Assembly: GCA_964551815.1 (NCBI GenBank) | Contig: CAZKEL010000001.1 | Span: 33,017-97,016 of the forward strand | Length of the DNA: 64,000 bases | Origin: D37C17 sp964551815 | Lineage (GTDB): Bacteria > Fidelibacterota > Marinisomatia > SCGC-AAA003-L08 > D37C17 | Reading direction: 5' to 3' | In this document: positions 37,211 to 47,600 of the stretch, piece after piece | Layout: each line of letters begins with the position of its first letter | How positions within the stretch are numbered: the stretch's first letter is position 1 | The notes under the pieces: generated by a model | Told to the model about the DNA's origin: nothing | Seen by the model: only the letters and a program-made list of their open reading frames with translations | Database searches by the model: none | Position numbers and translations under genes: made by a program

Positions 37211-37560
37211 TATAAACGCTGGCGAATAAAAGCACCGGTAAGTCCACCAAAAATATCTGCAATTCCATCGTAAACATCGGGGATTCTCCTCGGTGTAAAA
37301 TACTGCAGAGTCTCATCCAAAATCGGAAACAACAGGAGAAATAGAATGGCATACTTCCAATGAGAATTGGACATTGGTTTAATTTTTAAGGCATTGATGA
37401 GCAGAAATCCCATTCCAAGGTACTCTATAAAATGCACCAGTTTATCGTATTCCCATAAGGGGAAAAAGAAATTGAGGTCGTTTCCTGGTTTCATGGAAAG
37501 ATACATAATCAAAAAGACATAAAAGAGAAAAAGCCAGGTACGCCAGGAACTAATGTACAT
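37210..37560 (-). CDS. VanZ-like small membrane protein
   Basis: A 116-residue protein from the ATG at 37560; a longer frame from 37677 would lie inside nnr and is not used. It has about four membrane helices with the VanZ pattern: 'YLSMKPGND', 'WEYDKLVHFIEYLGMGFLL' (near 41-59), 'DETLQYFTPRR' (near 85-95) and 'DGIADIFGGLTGAF'. VanZ-family proteins confer low-level teicoplanin resistance in enterococci, but most homologues have no known role. Its start overlaps the nnr stop. Confidence 0.88.
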   Translation of the reverse strand: MYISSWRTWLFLFYVFLIMYLSMKPGNDLNFFFPLWEYDKLVHFIEYLGMGFLLINALKIKPMSNSHWKYAILFLLLFPILDETLQYFTPRRIPDVYDGIADIFGGLTGAFIRQRL

Positions 37561-39070
37561 ATAGAATACTCTCCCAGGCTGCAGGCAATAGATAGGGAAG
37601 ATCAGATGCGGATAATCCCTTTGAAGCGGACAATTCAGAGAATTCTCTGGCACACTCTCCATGGAGCCAGGTAGCAATTATAGCGGCATTATCTATATTA
37701 TAACCCTGAGAAAGTAATGCCCCAATAATACCAGAAAGAACATCACCAGTACCTGCAGTGGCTAAAAGTGATGATCCTCTATTATTTAAAAATATTTCAC
37801 CTGAGGATGAAACGATTATTGTCGTTGGTCCCTTTAAAACCAGTACCCTGCCCTCTAATTTCGAAACTATAGTTTTTACCATCCCCACAGGATCAGCAAT
37901 AACCTTCCCTTTTTCTCTACGAAAGATTTGTGCAAATTCATTATAATGCGGAGTGATGATGCAGTTTTTTGGTAAGTCTGATATCGAAAGTGTTCCTTCA
38001 ACTAAAGGAAGAAATCCCGCTGCATCTAAAACCAGGGGTGTGTCTATGTTGTTTAATACTTGAGATTCCCAATTATTACCTGCATCATCCATAGTTAATC
38101 CAGGTCCAAATACTACGGCATCAGACCAATGAATCTGTTTTATAATCTGCTCATTATTTTCAGCAGACAAAGTACCGGAAATATATTCAGGTAATGGAAG
38201 TGTGATAACTTCAGGGACATTATTTTCGAATATGGAATACAAAGAGTCTGGTAAAACAATTTTTGCAATTCCTGTACCTGTTTTTATTGCACCCTGAGCC
38301 GTCAAGATAGCAGCACCTGCATATCCTTTTGAACCGCATATTAATAGTAATTTTCCTTGTTTATATTTATGGGTATTTTCAATGGGAGTATGAAGGAGGC
38401 CTTTCACATCTTCTGCTTCAATGAGATGTACATTATCAGAAGAAATTGATTCTGTTTTAAATCCTATATCTAACACTTCCAAAATACCGCTACAATCTTT
38501 CCCGGAATTAAGAAAATGTCCTAATTTGGGATAGCCCATGGTTAGAGTATAACGAGCATGGATAGCATTTCCGGCTTCCATTCCTGTGTTTGCTATAATG
38601 CCAGAGGGAATATCAATGGAAATTATATTGGAACAATGGGAGAGTTTTTCTATTAATTGGGCATATTCCCCCTCTACATCTCGGTTTAATCCAATACCAA
38701 AGATTCCATCAATAAACCATTGAGTAGAATCGAAACTCATTTCATCATTTATAATTTGAATTTCATCTGCAGGTATATTGTAGGTGTTGATGAGTTCAGT
38801 ACTAAATGTATTTTCATTCAAAAGGAATAAGGACGAGCTTACCCCGTATTCACGCAAATAGGCGTGGGCGATAATAGCATCTCCCCCATTATTTCCAATT
38901 CCGGTAATGACATTAAATTTCTGATTAAAGGGATCTTTTATATTTTCGATGATAAATTGAGCGGTAAACTGTCCTGCATTGTGCATCAGCTCATTTTCTG
39001 AAAGATACCCGGAATCAATAGTATCTTTATCCAAAGCATAGGCTGCTTCCTTAGATAAAACAGGAATCAT
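37550..39070 (-). CDS. nnr: Bifunctional NAD(P)H-hydrate epimerase / ADP-dependent dehydratase
   Basis: A 506-residue fusion. The YjeF_N epimerase occupies about 1-215 ('GIGNNGGDAIIAHAYL' at 56-71, 'SIDIPSGI' near 152). The ribokinase-like dehydratase occupies about 225-500 ('KGPTTII' near 415, 'TAGTGDVLSGIIGALLSQG' near 437). It repairs hydrated NAD(P)H damaged by heat or enzymes. It forms a cluster with acpS (four-base overlap) and the VanZ-like gene, a frequent bacterial pairing. Confidence 0.96.
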   Translation of the reverse strand: MIPVLSKEAAYALDKDTIDSGYLSENELMHNAGQFTAQFIIENIKDPFNQKFNVITGIGNNGGDAIIAHAYLREYGVSSSLFLLNENTFSTELINTYNIPADEIQIINDEMSFDSTQWFIDGIFGIGLNRDVEGEYAQLIEKLSHCSNIISIDIPSGIIANTGMEAGNAIHARYTLTMGYPKLGHFLNSGKDCSGILEVLDIGFKTESISSDNVHLIEAEDVKGLLHTPIENTHKYKQGKLLLICGSKGYAGAAILTAQGAIKTGTGIAKIVLPDSLYSIFENNVPEVITLPLPEYISGTLSAENNEQIIKQIHWSDAVVFGPGLTMDDAGNNWESQVLNNIDTPLVLDAAGFLPLVEGTLSISDLPKNCIITPHYNEFAQIFRREKGKVIADPVGMVKTIVSKLEGRVLVLKGPTTIIVSSSGEIFLNNRGSSLLATAGTGDVLSGIIGALLSQGYNIDNAAIIATWLHGECAREFSELSASKGLSASDLPYLLPAAWESILYVH

Positions 39071-39429
39071 GGTATGACAAGTACAGCGGTAGCAGTTGCA
39101 TAATCGCCAGAGTGAGAAACCGATACCCTGAAGGATCCTATTTCAAATCGGTCCTCTTGAAAGGAGACTAAAGGAGCTCCGGAATTGTCATTTAAAATTT
39201 CAATGTGTTTTAAAATGCATTTCTGTACTTTTTTGGAACTGAGGGCGGCTTTTTTAACTGCTTCCTTGGCAGCAAATTTTCCGCTGTAATGTATGGCAGG
39301 GGTTGCTTTTGCATCACAGATTTCCTGTTCCCTTTCCGTGAATACATGATTTAAAAACCGCCTGCCCTGATTGTCAATAATTTTTGAAATACGAGGGATA
39401 AGGACTATATCGGTTCCTACAAATATCAT
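39067..39429 (-). CDS. acpS: Holo-[acyl-carrier-protein] synthase
   Basis: A 120-residue phosphopantetheinyl transferase of normal length. 'GTDIVLIPRI' (5-14) holds the metal-binding Asp, 'FTEREQEIC' (30-38) and 'SGKFAAKEAVKKA' (49-61) the catalytic Glu and Lys. It moves 4'-phosphopantetheine from CoA to acyl carrier protein. It overlaps nnr by four bases and immediately follows the HAD phosphatase gene. Confidence 0.97.
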   Translation of the reverse strand: MIFVGTDIVLIPRISKIIDNQGRRFLNHVFTEREQEICDAKATPAIHYSGKFAAKEAVKKAALSSKKVQKCILKHIEILNDNSGAPLVSFQEDRFEIGSFRVSVSHSGDYATATAVLVIP

Positions 39430-40110
39430 TTATTTATTTTCTTCAGAAATAATTTTTAGTAATTCTTTTATATCCAGAATATCATAATCTGCTCCGGAAT
39501 GTTCCGTACCAAATACATCTCCGTATTTTGCAAAGGCAGTTTTCATCCCTACCTTTTTTGCACCGATAACATCCCTTTCCGGCCAATCTCCTATCATCAG
39601 TGAATTCTCTGGTGGAATATCCAAAAGGCTGGATATACGCTTAAATGGTTCGGGGGAAGGTTTATGCATGCCAGTATCATGAAACGTAACCACTGCATCA
39701 AAAATATGATGCAGATTGACAGAGCAAATCCGCATCCATGCTTCACGGCTTGGGGCATCAGAAACAACCCCTAATTTCAGTCCCCACTTTGAAAGGGTTA
39801 TCAGGGTGCTGTTGACATTGGGATATAAAATGAGGGAGGCTTCTTTAGCTTTTCTATAGGCAACAATTCCGGAAGCTAAAATTTTATAATCCAGGCTTCC
39901 TGTTTCAGATTTAATAAACTCATCAAAAACTTCCTGGTACTCCCACCCTTTAGATTCATAAATCTCGAATATTTTATCAAATGCAGGTGTAAATTCAACA
40001 GTTAACCCTGCTTCAATCATACCGTTTATGGCGGCCTCTACTGCCTTATTTTTCATATTCATGAAATCCAGCAGGGTATTGTCTAAATCAAAAATTACAG
40101 CATTTATCAT
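39430..40110 (-). CDS. HAD family hydrolase, phosphoglycolate phosphatase-like
   Basis: A 226-residue soluble phosphatase with the four HAD motifs: 'IFDLDNTLLDF' (7-17, nucleophile Asp), 'VVSDAPS' near 115 (Thr/Ser), 'HKPSPEPF' near 150 (Lys), and 'MIGDWPERDVIGAKKVG' near 172. A helical cap lies between motifs I and II. The substrate cannot be inferred. It stands directly upstream of acpS and downstream of a terminator. Confidence 0.9.
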   Translation of the reverse strand: MINAVIFDLDNTLLDFMNMKNKAVEAAINGMIEAGLTVEFTPAFDKIFEIYESKGWEYQEVFDEFIKSETGSLDYKILASGIVAYRKAKEASLILYPNVNSTLITLSKWGLKLGVVSDAPSREAWMRICSVNLHHIFDAVVTFHDTGMHKPSPEPFKRISSLLDIPPENSLMIGDWPERDVIGAKKVGMKTAFAKYGDVFGTEHSGADYDILDIKELLKIISEENK

Positions 40111-40126
40111 TTGATAAAATTAAATT

Positions 40127-40154
40127 AAAAAAAGGGCAATAAAATTGCCCTTTT
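40127..40154 (-). terminator. Rho-independent terminator of the TPR gene
   Basis: An eleven-base-pair stem AAAAGGGCAAT/ATTGCCCTTTT with a three-base loop lies 29 bases after the TPR gene's stop. Its A-rich left arm gives a T-run on the minus strand. It separates the pgk-tpiA-secG-tRNA-TPR run from the HAD/acpS/nnr run. Confidence 0.85.
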
Positions 40155-40182
40155 CTTTAATAGGTCAAAAATTAATGTGGTA

Positions 40183-41472
40183 TTAGAGGCCCTTATTTAA
40201 AAGATTAAGCTCAAAATCTGCAGATTTTCTCCAATTCTTATCCTTTTTGGCTTTTTCAAAGGCATCTATAGCTGCCACTTTATTTCCTAAAGCTTTTTCT
40301 GCTATACCCAGTTCGAAATAGGCTGGTGCATAATTCCGTTTAATATTTAAGCAGGATTTTGCGGAAGTTTTCGCATCTTCGTGGTTTTCTTTTAAATTCA
40401 GTGCGGAGGCTAATCTGTAAAAAATGTCATATGATTTTGGATCAAGTTCCGTGGCTATGATATAATGTTCAACTGCAGCATCAAGATTGCCAAGTTCCTG
40501 CTCTAAATGTCCCAAGGTTCCATAGGCTTTTGCATAGGTGGGTTCTATGAGTATCACTTGGTTTAATGCTGCCTTAGCAGCTTCAGTTTTACCTGTTTTG
40601 AGCAATGCTGTACTGAGAGAATAATATGCCTTATAATAATTGCCGTTAATTGCGATAGCATTATTATAATGCAAAATGGCATTCTCATTGTCACCCATTC
40701 CTTTATAAATATCTCCCAGCATTTTTTCAGATTGCTCTTGATTGGGATCAACTTCCAGATTTTTTTCTAAATATAACTTCGTGTTTTCATAATCTTTCAA
40801 TTTAAAATAAGTTCTGGCAATTTTAAAAAGTGCAGTAGTGTATTCAGGGAAATAAGTAATTGCTTTTAAATAGTTTTTAATGGCATCATCAAATTCTTGG
40901 CGACGGTATTCAGTATCGCCTTTCTTTGCCATTTCTTGTGCGATAGCTTTTATTGCTTTTGTATATTCTTCCTCAAATGGATTTAAATTAATCGCCTTTT
41001 TATAATTAATTACAGCCGAATCATATTCACCGCTGGCTTTATAAATTCTACCCAAATTATAAAATACAATTGCATGGTTATTAAAGTCTTGGGATAACTT
41101 TTCAAATTCAAAAATAGCGTCGTCAATTGCACCACTGTCAAATGTTTTTCTTGCAGAGGTCATAGCATTTTTAAGTGCTGACAGATTTTCCTGCTTGGAA
41201 CGAAATTCTTCATTTTTAGGATCAAATTCAATAGCTTTAATAAAATGTTTATTTGCCTCATTTAGATTATCAAGTCTAATGGCAATTTCTCCTCCAAGAA
41301 AAAATAATTGTGCATTTGAATCAAATTCAGAAATTGCTTTTTCAAAAGTATCTTGAGCACTTTTATATTCCATTGCGGAAAGCAAAGCGTTTATTTTTTC
41401 CAAATGAGATTCAACACCGGCAGTTACTGCAGAAACTACCGATAATATTACGATTAGAGATTTAATGATCAT
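40183..41472 (-). CDS. Exported tetratricopeptide repeat protein
   Basis: From the ATG at 41472 (preceded by GAGGAG) it has 429 residues. A longer frame from 41535 runs into tRNA-Leu and is rejected. A signal peptide ('IIKSLIVILSVVSAVTAG') is followed by about eleven TPR units, recognisable by repeats such as 'AIEFDPKNEEF', 'AINLNPFEEEY', 'NLEVDPNQEQSE' and 'ATELDPKSYD'. It should form a superhelical scaffold in the periplasm. The partner is unknown. It follows tRNA-Leu by 22 bases. Confidence 0.88.
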   Translation of the reverse strand: MIIKSLIVILSVVSAVTAGVESHLEKINALLSAMEYKSAQDTFEKAISEFDSNAQLFFLGGEIAIRLDNLNEANKHFIKAIEFDPKNEEFRSKQENLSALKNAMTSARKTFDSGAIDDAIFEFEKLSQDFNNHAIVFYNLGRIYKASGEYDSAVINYKKAINLNPFEEEYTKAIKAIAQEMAKKGDTEYRRQEFDDAIKNYLKAITYFPEYTTALFKIARTYFKLKDYENTKLYLEKNLEVDPNQEQSEKMLGDIYKGMGDNENAILHYNNAIAINGNYYKAYYSLSTALLKTGKTEAAKAALNQVILIEPTYAKAYGTLGHLEQELGNLDAAVEHYIIATELDPKSYDIFYRLASALNLKENHEDAKTSAKSCLNIKRNYAPAYFELGIAEKALGNKVAAIDAFEKAKKDKNWRKSADFELNLLNKGL

Positions 41473-41494
41473 TTTACTCCTCTTTAAATAATTG

Positions 41495-41578
41495 TGCTGA
41501 AGGTGGGATTTGAACCCACACAAGGTTTCCCTCACTGCCCCCTCAAGACAGCGTGTCTACCAATTCCACCACTTCAGC
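41495..41578 (-). tRNA. tRNA-Leu (anticodon GAG)
   Basis: An 84-base class II tRNA reads on the minus strand: acceptor stem GCTGAAG/CTTCAGC, D-arm with 'GGTGGAATTGGTAGACAC', anticodon stem CTGTC/GGCAG around the loop TTGAGGG (anticodon GAG), a long variable arm, and a T-arm with GGTTCAAATCC. It lies 11 bases after secG, the same secG-tRNA-Leu(GAG) order as secG-leuU in E. coli. Confidence 0.95.
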
Positions 41579-41589
41579 AATTTTATTAT

Positions 41590-41976
41590 TTATTCATTAT
41601 CTTCAGCAGGGACAGCTTTAATTACATCTTCCTCAGATTTCACCGTTTCCAATGGTTTTAAGTCAACATTGGGAGCTGCTGCCGGTAGTACACTGCCTTT
41701 GTTTTTACTAATAACAGGATCTTTGCTGAAATCAATTCTGGAGGAAGGATTATCCATCATACCTATTAAGATAGCCATTACCATAAACCCTACGGCCAAT
41801 CCACTGGTAATTTTTACCAGCAGTTTATCTGCTCCCTGACCACCAAAAGCAGTATTAATTGCCTGACCGCCCATGGCAGTGCCCATACCTCCGGTTTTAC
41901 TGGATTGCAATAATATAATTCCCATTAATAGAATACAAATTATTACAAAGACAAATATTGCGATCCCATATAACAT
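41590..41976 (-). CDS. secG: Preprotein translocase subunit SecG
   Basis: A 128-residue protein with two membrane helices (about 5-22 and 55-75) separated by the conserved cytoplasmic loop 'LLQSSKTGGMGTAMGGQA', followed by a charged C-terminal tail longer than in E. coli. SecG supports SecA cycling in the SecYEG channel. It follows tpiA by nine bases, the common tpiA-secG order. Confidence 0.93.
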   Translation of the reverse strand: MLYGIAIFVFVIICILLMGIILLQSSKTGGMGTAMGGQAINTAFGGQGADKLLVKITSGLAVGFMVMAILIGMMDNPSSRIDFSKDPVISKNKGSVLPAAAPNVDLKPLETVKSEEDVIKAVPAEDNE

Positions 41977-41985
41977 ATTTTCTCC

Positions 41986-42735
41986 TTAAAGTTGATTATA
42001 AATTGAATAAAATTTTTCCACATCTAATGACGCTCCTCCAATCAAAAACCCGTCAACCCCATTAATTTTGGCAAGTTCACCTGCATTTGTATCTGTTACA
42101 CTGCCTCCATATAAAATGGGGATATTTGCACTCTTAAATCCCAACTCATTGATAATGTTTCTGATTATCAGGTGGGTTTCTGAAATGATCTCTGGTGTAG
42201 CATTTACTCCGGTGCCGATTGCCCAGACCGGTTCGTAAGCAATGACTAATCTATCCAACTCTGACTGATTTAGATTTTTGCACACTGCTGAGAGTTGCCG
42301 GGATAACGTGGATTGTGTCTTCCCTGCATTTCTTTCATCAATGGACTCTCCAATACATAAAATCGGTGTTAAATTCTCATTGAGCATTTTGTGTACCTTT
42401 GAGGCAATCTTTTCATCCGATTCCCCCATTTTCCAGCGTCGTTCTGAATGACCGGCAATCACCCATTTGCAACCCATTTCGTGTAAATTTCTACAGGCTA
42501 TTTCACCGGTAAATGCACCCATATTTTCTTCAGAAACATTTTGCGCTCCCAATTCCGTTCCGCTGCCGTTTAACAATTCTCCCACTTTTGACAGCTCAGT
42601 GAACGAAGGACAGATAACTGGTTTAACGGTAGAATTTAAAAGGGATTTATTTTCCCAGTTATGAATGAAGGATTCTGCATTGGAAAGAGTAAAGTTCATT
42701 TTCCAATTTGCAATACAATATTTCTGATCAGGCAT
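41986..42735 (-). CDS. tpiA: Triose-phosphate isomerase
   Basis: A 249-residue TIM barrel starting from the ATG at 42735, which overlaps the pgk stop by eight bases; an upstream start at 42774 would lie inside pgk. Catalytic residues are Lys in 'ANWKMNF' near residue 11, His in 'AGHSERRW' near 95, and Glu in 'IAYEPVWAIGTG' near 163. 'LYGGSVT' near 208 binds phosphate. It interconverts dihydroxyacetone phosphate and glyceraldehyde 3-phosphate. Confidence 0.98.
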   Translation of the reverse strand: MPDQKYCIANWKMNFTLSNAESFIHNWENKSLLNSTVKPVICPSFTELSKVGELLNGSGTELGAQNVSEENMGAFTGEIACRNLHEMGCKWVIAGHSERRWKMGESDEKIASKVHKMLNENLTPILCIGESIDERNAGKTQSTLSRQLSAVCKNLNQSELDRLVIAYEPVWAIGTGVNATPEIISETHLIIRNIINELGFKSANIPILYGGSVTDTNAGELAKINGVDGFLIGGASLDVEKFYSIYNQL

Positions 42736-43918
42736 ATTGGAGCAAAGCCTCAAATGCAGGAAGAGATTTACCACTCATCATCTGCAGGGAAGCACCACCT
42801 CCGGTAGAAACATGGGAAAAACCATCTGATATTCCACTATTTTTTATGGCAGCCGCTGTATCTCCTCCACCAATTATGGAGATAGCTCCGTCATCCGTTC
42901 TGTCTCGTACAATGGATGCTACTGCTTGAGTCCCCGTTGCAAACTCAGGAATTTCACACACTCCCATAGGACCGTTCCAGACAATAGTTTTACTGGAAGA
43001 CATCATGAGTTCAAAATTCAGTGTAGTCTCAGGGCCAATGTCATATCCGGCTTCATTTGATTCTAATTCTTCAATTTGTGCAATTCTCCAGGAGGTCTCT
43101 CCCGATAAGTTATTAGCTGCCACTACATCAGTGGGTAAAACTAAAGAGACATCCATAGTTTCAGTTTTTGATAAAATCTGTTCTGCAACGGATAAGCTTG
43201 TTTTTTCAACCAGAGAAGAACCAATATTTTTCCCTAAGACTTTAAGAAAGGTAAATGCCATAGCACCACCAATTAAAATGGACTGGGCTTTTGGCAGCAT
43301 ATATTCAATGAGTTCAATTTTATCTGATACTTTAGCACCACCCAAAATAATGGTGAAAGGTTTTTCAGGGCGAGATAATGATTCTCCTAAAAAAGTAAAT
43401 TCTTTTTCCATAAGAAGCCCCAGACAAGATTCCTCCATAAAGGGGGTTACTCCAACATTAGAAGCATGACTGCGGTGAGCGGTTCCAAAGGCATCATTCA
43501 CATATATATCTGCATGTTCTGCTAACATTTTAGAAAAGCTTTCATCATTTTCTGTCTCTCCGGGATGAAACCTTAGATTTTCTAACAGATGTACTTCCCG
43601 GGGGAGCATTTGCTTGCTTAGACCAATGGCATCTTCAGAAATACAATCGTCAGAAAACATTACTTCCCGGTCTAAAAGTTCTTCCAATCGAAAGGCTACC
43701 GGATCAAGACTCAATTCTGGAATTATTTCTCCCCTTGGTCTTCCCAAATGAGACATTAACACCACAGAGGCACCTTCATTTAGACAATGGCGGATAGTAG
43801 GAAGACTGGCTTTGATCCTAAAATCGTCTTCAACTAATTCATTTGTCAGCGGTACATTATAGTCCACCCGAATTAATACACGCTTTCCGGTAAGATTTAT
43901 GTCTTTTATCGTATTCAT
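42728..43918 (-). CDS. pgk: Phosphoglycerate kinase
   Basis: A 396-residue glycolytic enzyme of normal length. 'RVLIRVDYNVPL' (13-24), 'LMSHLGRPRGE' (54-64), 'NDAFGTAHRSHAS' (near 160) and the nucleotide-binding 'SIIGGGDTAAAIKNSG' (near 350) are intact. It makes ATP and 3-phosphoglycerate from 1,3-bisphosphoglycerate. It heads the pgk-tpiA-secG run. gap is not in the window. Confidence 0.98.
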   Translation of the reverse strand: MNTIKDINLTGKRVLIRVDYNVPLTNELVEDDFRIKASLPTIRHCLNEGASVVLMSHLGRPRGEIIPELSLDPVAFRLEELLDREVMFSDDCISEDAIGLSKQMLPREVHLLENLRFHPGETENDESFSKMLAEHADIYVNDAFGTAHRSHASNVGVTPFMEESCLGLLMEKEFTFLGESLSRPEKPFTIILGGAKVSDKIELIEYMLPKAQSILIGGAMAFTFLKVLGKNIGSSLVEKTSLSVAEQILSKTETMDVSLVLPTDVVAANNLSGETSWRIAQIEELESNEAGYDIGPETTLNFELMMSSSKTIVWNGPMGVCEIPEFATGTQAVASIVRDRTDDGAISIIGGGDTAAAIKNSGISDGFSHVSTGGGASLQMMSGKSLPAFEALLQYA

Positions 43919-43967
43919 TAAATTTGGCTAATTGACAGACCCGAAAATTACAGGATTTTATTCTTTT

Positions 43968-44648
43968 TTAACTACTCTTATTCTTTAGTTTTGGCGTCCC
44001 TAATGTGAATATCCCAATCCAACGACTACCTGCATTTCTCAGCACTTTAGCACAGGCATTAGCAGTAGAACCTGTAGTCAAAACATCATCTACCAATAAC
44101 ACGGCCTCTGGCATTGATGGTTTTGCTTCAAATGCCATTTCCATATTTTTTTGTCTTTGGTCAATATTTAATTGGGTTTGGGTAGTGGTATATTTTTTTC
44201 TGGACAGCACATTTTTTAATAGTGGTAGATTCCAAAGGGAAGAAATCTTGTCCGCAATTAACTCAGCTTGATTAAAACCTCTGTCCCTCTGTTTTACTTT
44301 GTGGAGAGGGATTGCCATTGCTGCAATTTTAGAGATTTGGGGAAGCAGATAATCACCGCCTGCTGGTTGAATCAAATGGGGCAGGAATTGATTCCAACCG
44401 GAGTATTTGAGATGATGGATATATGCTTGCAACGCTTCGTCAAACCAATACAGAGAATAAGCAAAGTCTAATTGGTCATGTACTTGTAATTCTCTTACCC
44501 AGTTCCCTAGTTGGGTAAGATGCAATTTTTTTACTCGGCAATGATTACAGTAAAGATATTCATCTTCATTCAGGGTTAGAGAACAATTTGAGCAATATTG
44601 AGGAAAGATAAATTGTTCAAAGGACGATTTCAAAGGGATGTAAATCAT
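43968..44648 (-). CDS. ComF family protein / amidophosphoribosyltransferase-like
   Basis: A 226-residue protein with an N-terminal zinc-binding set ('CSNC' near 18 and 'CNHC' near 33) and a C-terminal phosphoribosyltransferase fold. That fold carries 'DRGFNQAELIADKI' (near 117) and the PRPP loop 'AVLLVDDVLTTGSTANAC' (near 184). ComF is needed for natural transformation in several bacteria, but other competence genes are not here. It is encoded just downstream of smc (6-base gap). Confidence 0.9.
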   Translation of the reverse strand: MIYIPLKSSFEQFIFPQYCSNCSLTLNEDEYLYCNHCRVKKLHLTQLGNWVRELQVHDQLDFAYSLYWFDEALQAYIHHLKYSGWNQFLPHLIQPAGGDYLLPQISKIAAMAIPLHKVKQRDRGFNQAELIADKISSLWNLPLLKNVLSRKKYTTTQTQLNIDQRQKNMEMAFEAKPSMPEAVLLVDDVLTTGSTANACAKVLRNAGSRWIGIFTLGTPKLKNKSS

Positions 44649-44654
44649 TTTTTA

Positions 44655-47600
44655 CTATAGGGCCGTTTCTCCTAACACTTCTTTTTGCAATTTCACTGAT
44701 ACTATCTTACTTACTCCTTCTTCTTCCTGGGTGACACCATACATATAATCTGATTTTTCCATGGTGAGTTTATTATGAGTAACTACAATGAACTGCGTAT
44801 TGTCTGAAAACTGCTTTAATACGGTTGTAAACTTTGCAATATTTGTATCATCCAGAGGGGCATCTACTTCATCTAAAATACAAAATGGACTTGGTTTAAC
44901 CAGATATATTGCAAAAAGCAGAGCAATGGCAGTAAGGGCTTTTTCTCCTGCTGAAAGCATTCTAAGGGTTTGCGTTTTTTTCCCGGGAGGACGGGCAATA
45001 ATTTCAATATCTGCATCTAATGGATCTTCTTCACCAACCAAACGCAAATGCCCTTCACCGCCATTGAAAAATGAAGTATAAGTTTTTGAAAAATTTACCT
45101 TAATTGCATCAAAAGTATTTCTGAATTTAACTCTGGCTTCAGAGTCTAATTTTTCAATAGTTTGCTTTAATGTCTTTTCCGAATTTTCAAGATCGCTGTA
45201 TTGATCCTGAAGAAATTGCAGCCGTTCAGACTCCGTTTTGTATTCCTCACTTACTCCCAGATTAATTGGACCGATCCGATCAATTGACCGCTGGATATTT
45301 TCGATTTCTGCTTTTTGTGTAGGAATGTCCACCTTTTCTAAATCTATATCAATGTTGGTAATTCTCTCTCTATACAATTCGTAAATGCGGTTTTGGTGGT
45401 GTTTAATGGCAGTAGTTGTTTCTGCAATTTTAAGCTCAAATTCTTTAATGGTATTAAAATAAGTTTCTTTCTGTTTCTGCCTTTCCCTGATACCTGACTG
45501 CAGGCGGTTTAATTCCTCATAAGCGGTTTGATATTCTTTTTCAAGCTGTTCTTTTTCTTTTAGAGTATCCCCAAGTGCTGAATTTAGTTCATTTTGGTTT
45601 AGTTTACCTGGTTGTATGGAATTTGACAAAGAAGTATTATTTTTTTCAAGATGGGATATGTCGGTTTTATGTTTGTCAATTCTTTTTGTTAAGTCCTTTT
45701 GTTGATTTATAAAAGTGGATATCCTAAATTCTAATCCTTCCTTTTCCTTCTCAATTTCCATCAATTGGATACGAGACTCATGTAAAACTTTTTCTTCTTC
45801 AGTCAGTTTACCCCGCTGTTCTCTTAATTGATTTTGGAAGCTATTCGTTTCCAACTCAGCTTCTTGAAATTCCTTTTTTAAATCAAGCATTTGTTGATTG
45901 GAGGAATTAAATTTAACATTGAAATCTATGAGTTGAGTTTCCGTAATGCGTAATTCTTCTTCAAGCTCTTTGTTTGCCTCGAATATTCTCGCCATATTAA
46001 AATCTTCATTTTTCAATTTCAATTCAAGATTATTCAGTTTATCAATATCTTTGTCAAGATTCTGTGTTGCCTCTTTTAAAATCTGATATTTTTCATCTGT
46101 GGTTAGGATTAATTTCTCCAGGTGGATTGAGTTATCTTCTAACTCTCTGGTTACTTTTTTTTCCTCTTTGGATATTCTATCTAATTCCTGTTGCCGCCCC
46201 AGTATTGATTTTTTATTTTTGCCGAAGGATTTCGCAAATAACCCCTTGGAGAAATAGATTTCATTTTTTAAAATCAGATTTCCTCCTTCGCTTTCAGCCG
46301 AGAAATCTTCCTTTTCAGATAAATGTATATCCTTTAATAATAAATGCATTAATGGACTTAAATAGGAAGGATAGGTCACTTTGTGTATTAAGGCATTCTT
46401 CGCAGGATTATTTTTAGAATACTTTTTTAAACCCTCTAACATGATAATTCCCGCTTTATTTTTCAAATTGGAGAACAATTCCATTCCTTCTGCATGAGAA
46501 TTAACAATAAGATAATTACAATACTCTCCCAGTACATTTTCAACTGTAAGTTTATATTTATCCACAACTTCAATCAAGTCAGAAAGAACTCCCCTTACAT
46601 AAGGATATTTTGATTTATCGGATAAAACCTCTTTAACTCCCTCTGGTTTATCTGCATGGGTTTCAATAATATTAGTATAAAACGCTTTTTGAGAATTTAG
46701 GGAAGATTGCCTGCCTTTCAATTCAGAAACACTTGCTTGGATTGAAATAATTTTCTCTTCTGCAGCAGCATGCTGAGATTTCAGATCTTCTACGTGAATT
46801 GATGCCTGAGAGATTTTATTTTCTAAGTTTTCAATTTCGGCCTTTATTAAATTAATTTCCGCAGTACAGTTTTCTGATTTTTCAAAATATTGATCTTTTT
46901 TGTCCACCAATTTTTCCTTGTGGGATTCCTTGTCCTGAATGAATTGTTTTATCCGATCATTGGTGGACTCTTCATCTCTAATCCTTATATATTTTGATTC
47001 AGCCGTCTTTTTCAAATTTTCATGTGTTAATATTAACGCTTCATTTTGTTTTCTATACTCCGAAACTTTCTCTTCTGACTTCTCAAAGGTAGTTTTTCTA
47101 TCCATAATTTTGGGTTGTAATGATACAGATTCTTCCGATAGCTCTTCCTTCCGGTTTATGAGTAACACTAAGGCTTCATCATTTTGTTTAATTTCATCTT
47201 TAAAATGAAGAATTTGGTTTTCATTCCCCAATATTTTCTCTGCCCAAACAAGAAGTTTAGAATTTATCTCAGAAAGATTATTTTCAATATCGGAATAGGA
47301 CTTTTGACAGCGGTTTAAGTCAGTCTTTTTTTCTTCAAATTTAAGCTGTACTTTTTCTGTGAGGGTCTCATCTAAATTCATTTGACCAGACAGACTTGAC
47401 TGCTGTTGTTGCAGTGCATTTAATTTCTCTTCAATGGGATCAATTTTTAATCGCATAGATTGAATTTCAGCCTTGGCTGTATGGATGTGTAATGCTTTCA
47501 ATTTCTCTTTTAATTTTCCATAGCGCTCAAAGCGTTTCATTTGCAATTGAAGATGCTTCACATTATTATTCACTTCAGTTATAATGTCATTTACTCTCTC

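Noticed and set aside
37561..37677. Longer start of the VanZ-like gene
   Set aside because: The extension lies within nnr; the internal ATG at 37560 overlaps the nnr stop and gives the normal family N-terminus.
41473..41535. Upstream extension of the TPR gene to an earlier ATG
   Set aside because: The extension overlaps tRNA-Leu, adds non-conserved residues, and the ATG at 41472 has a GAGGAG site and starts a signal peptide.
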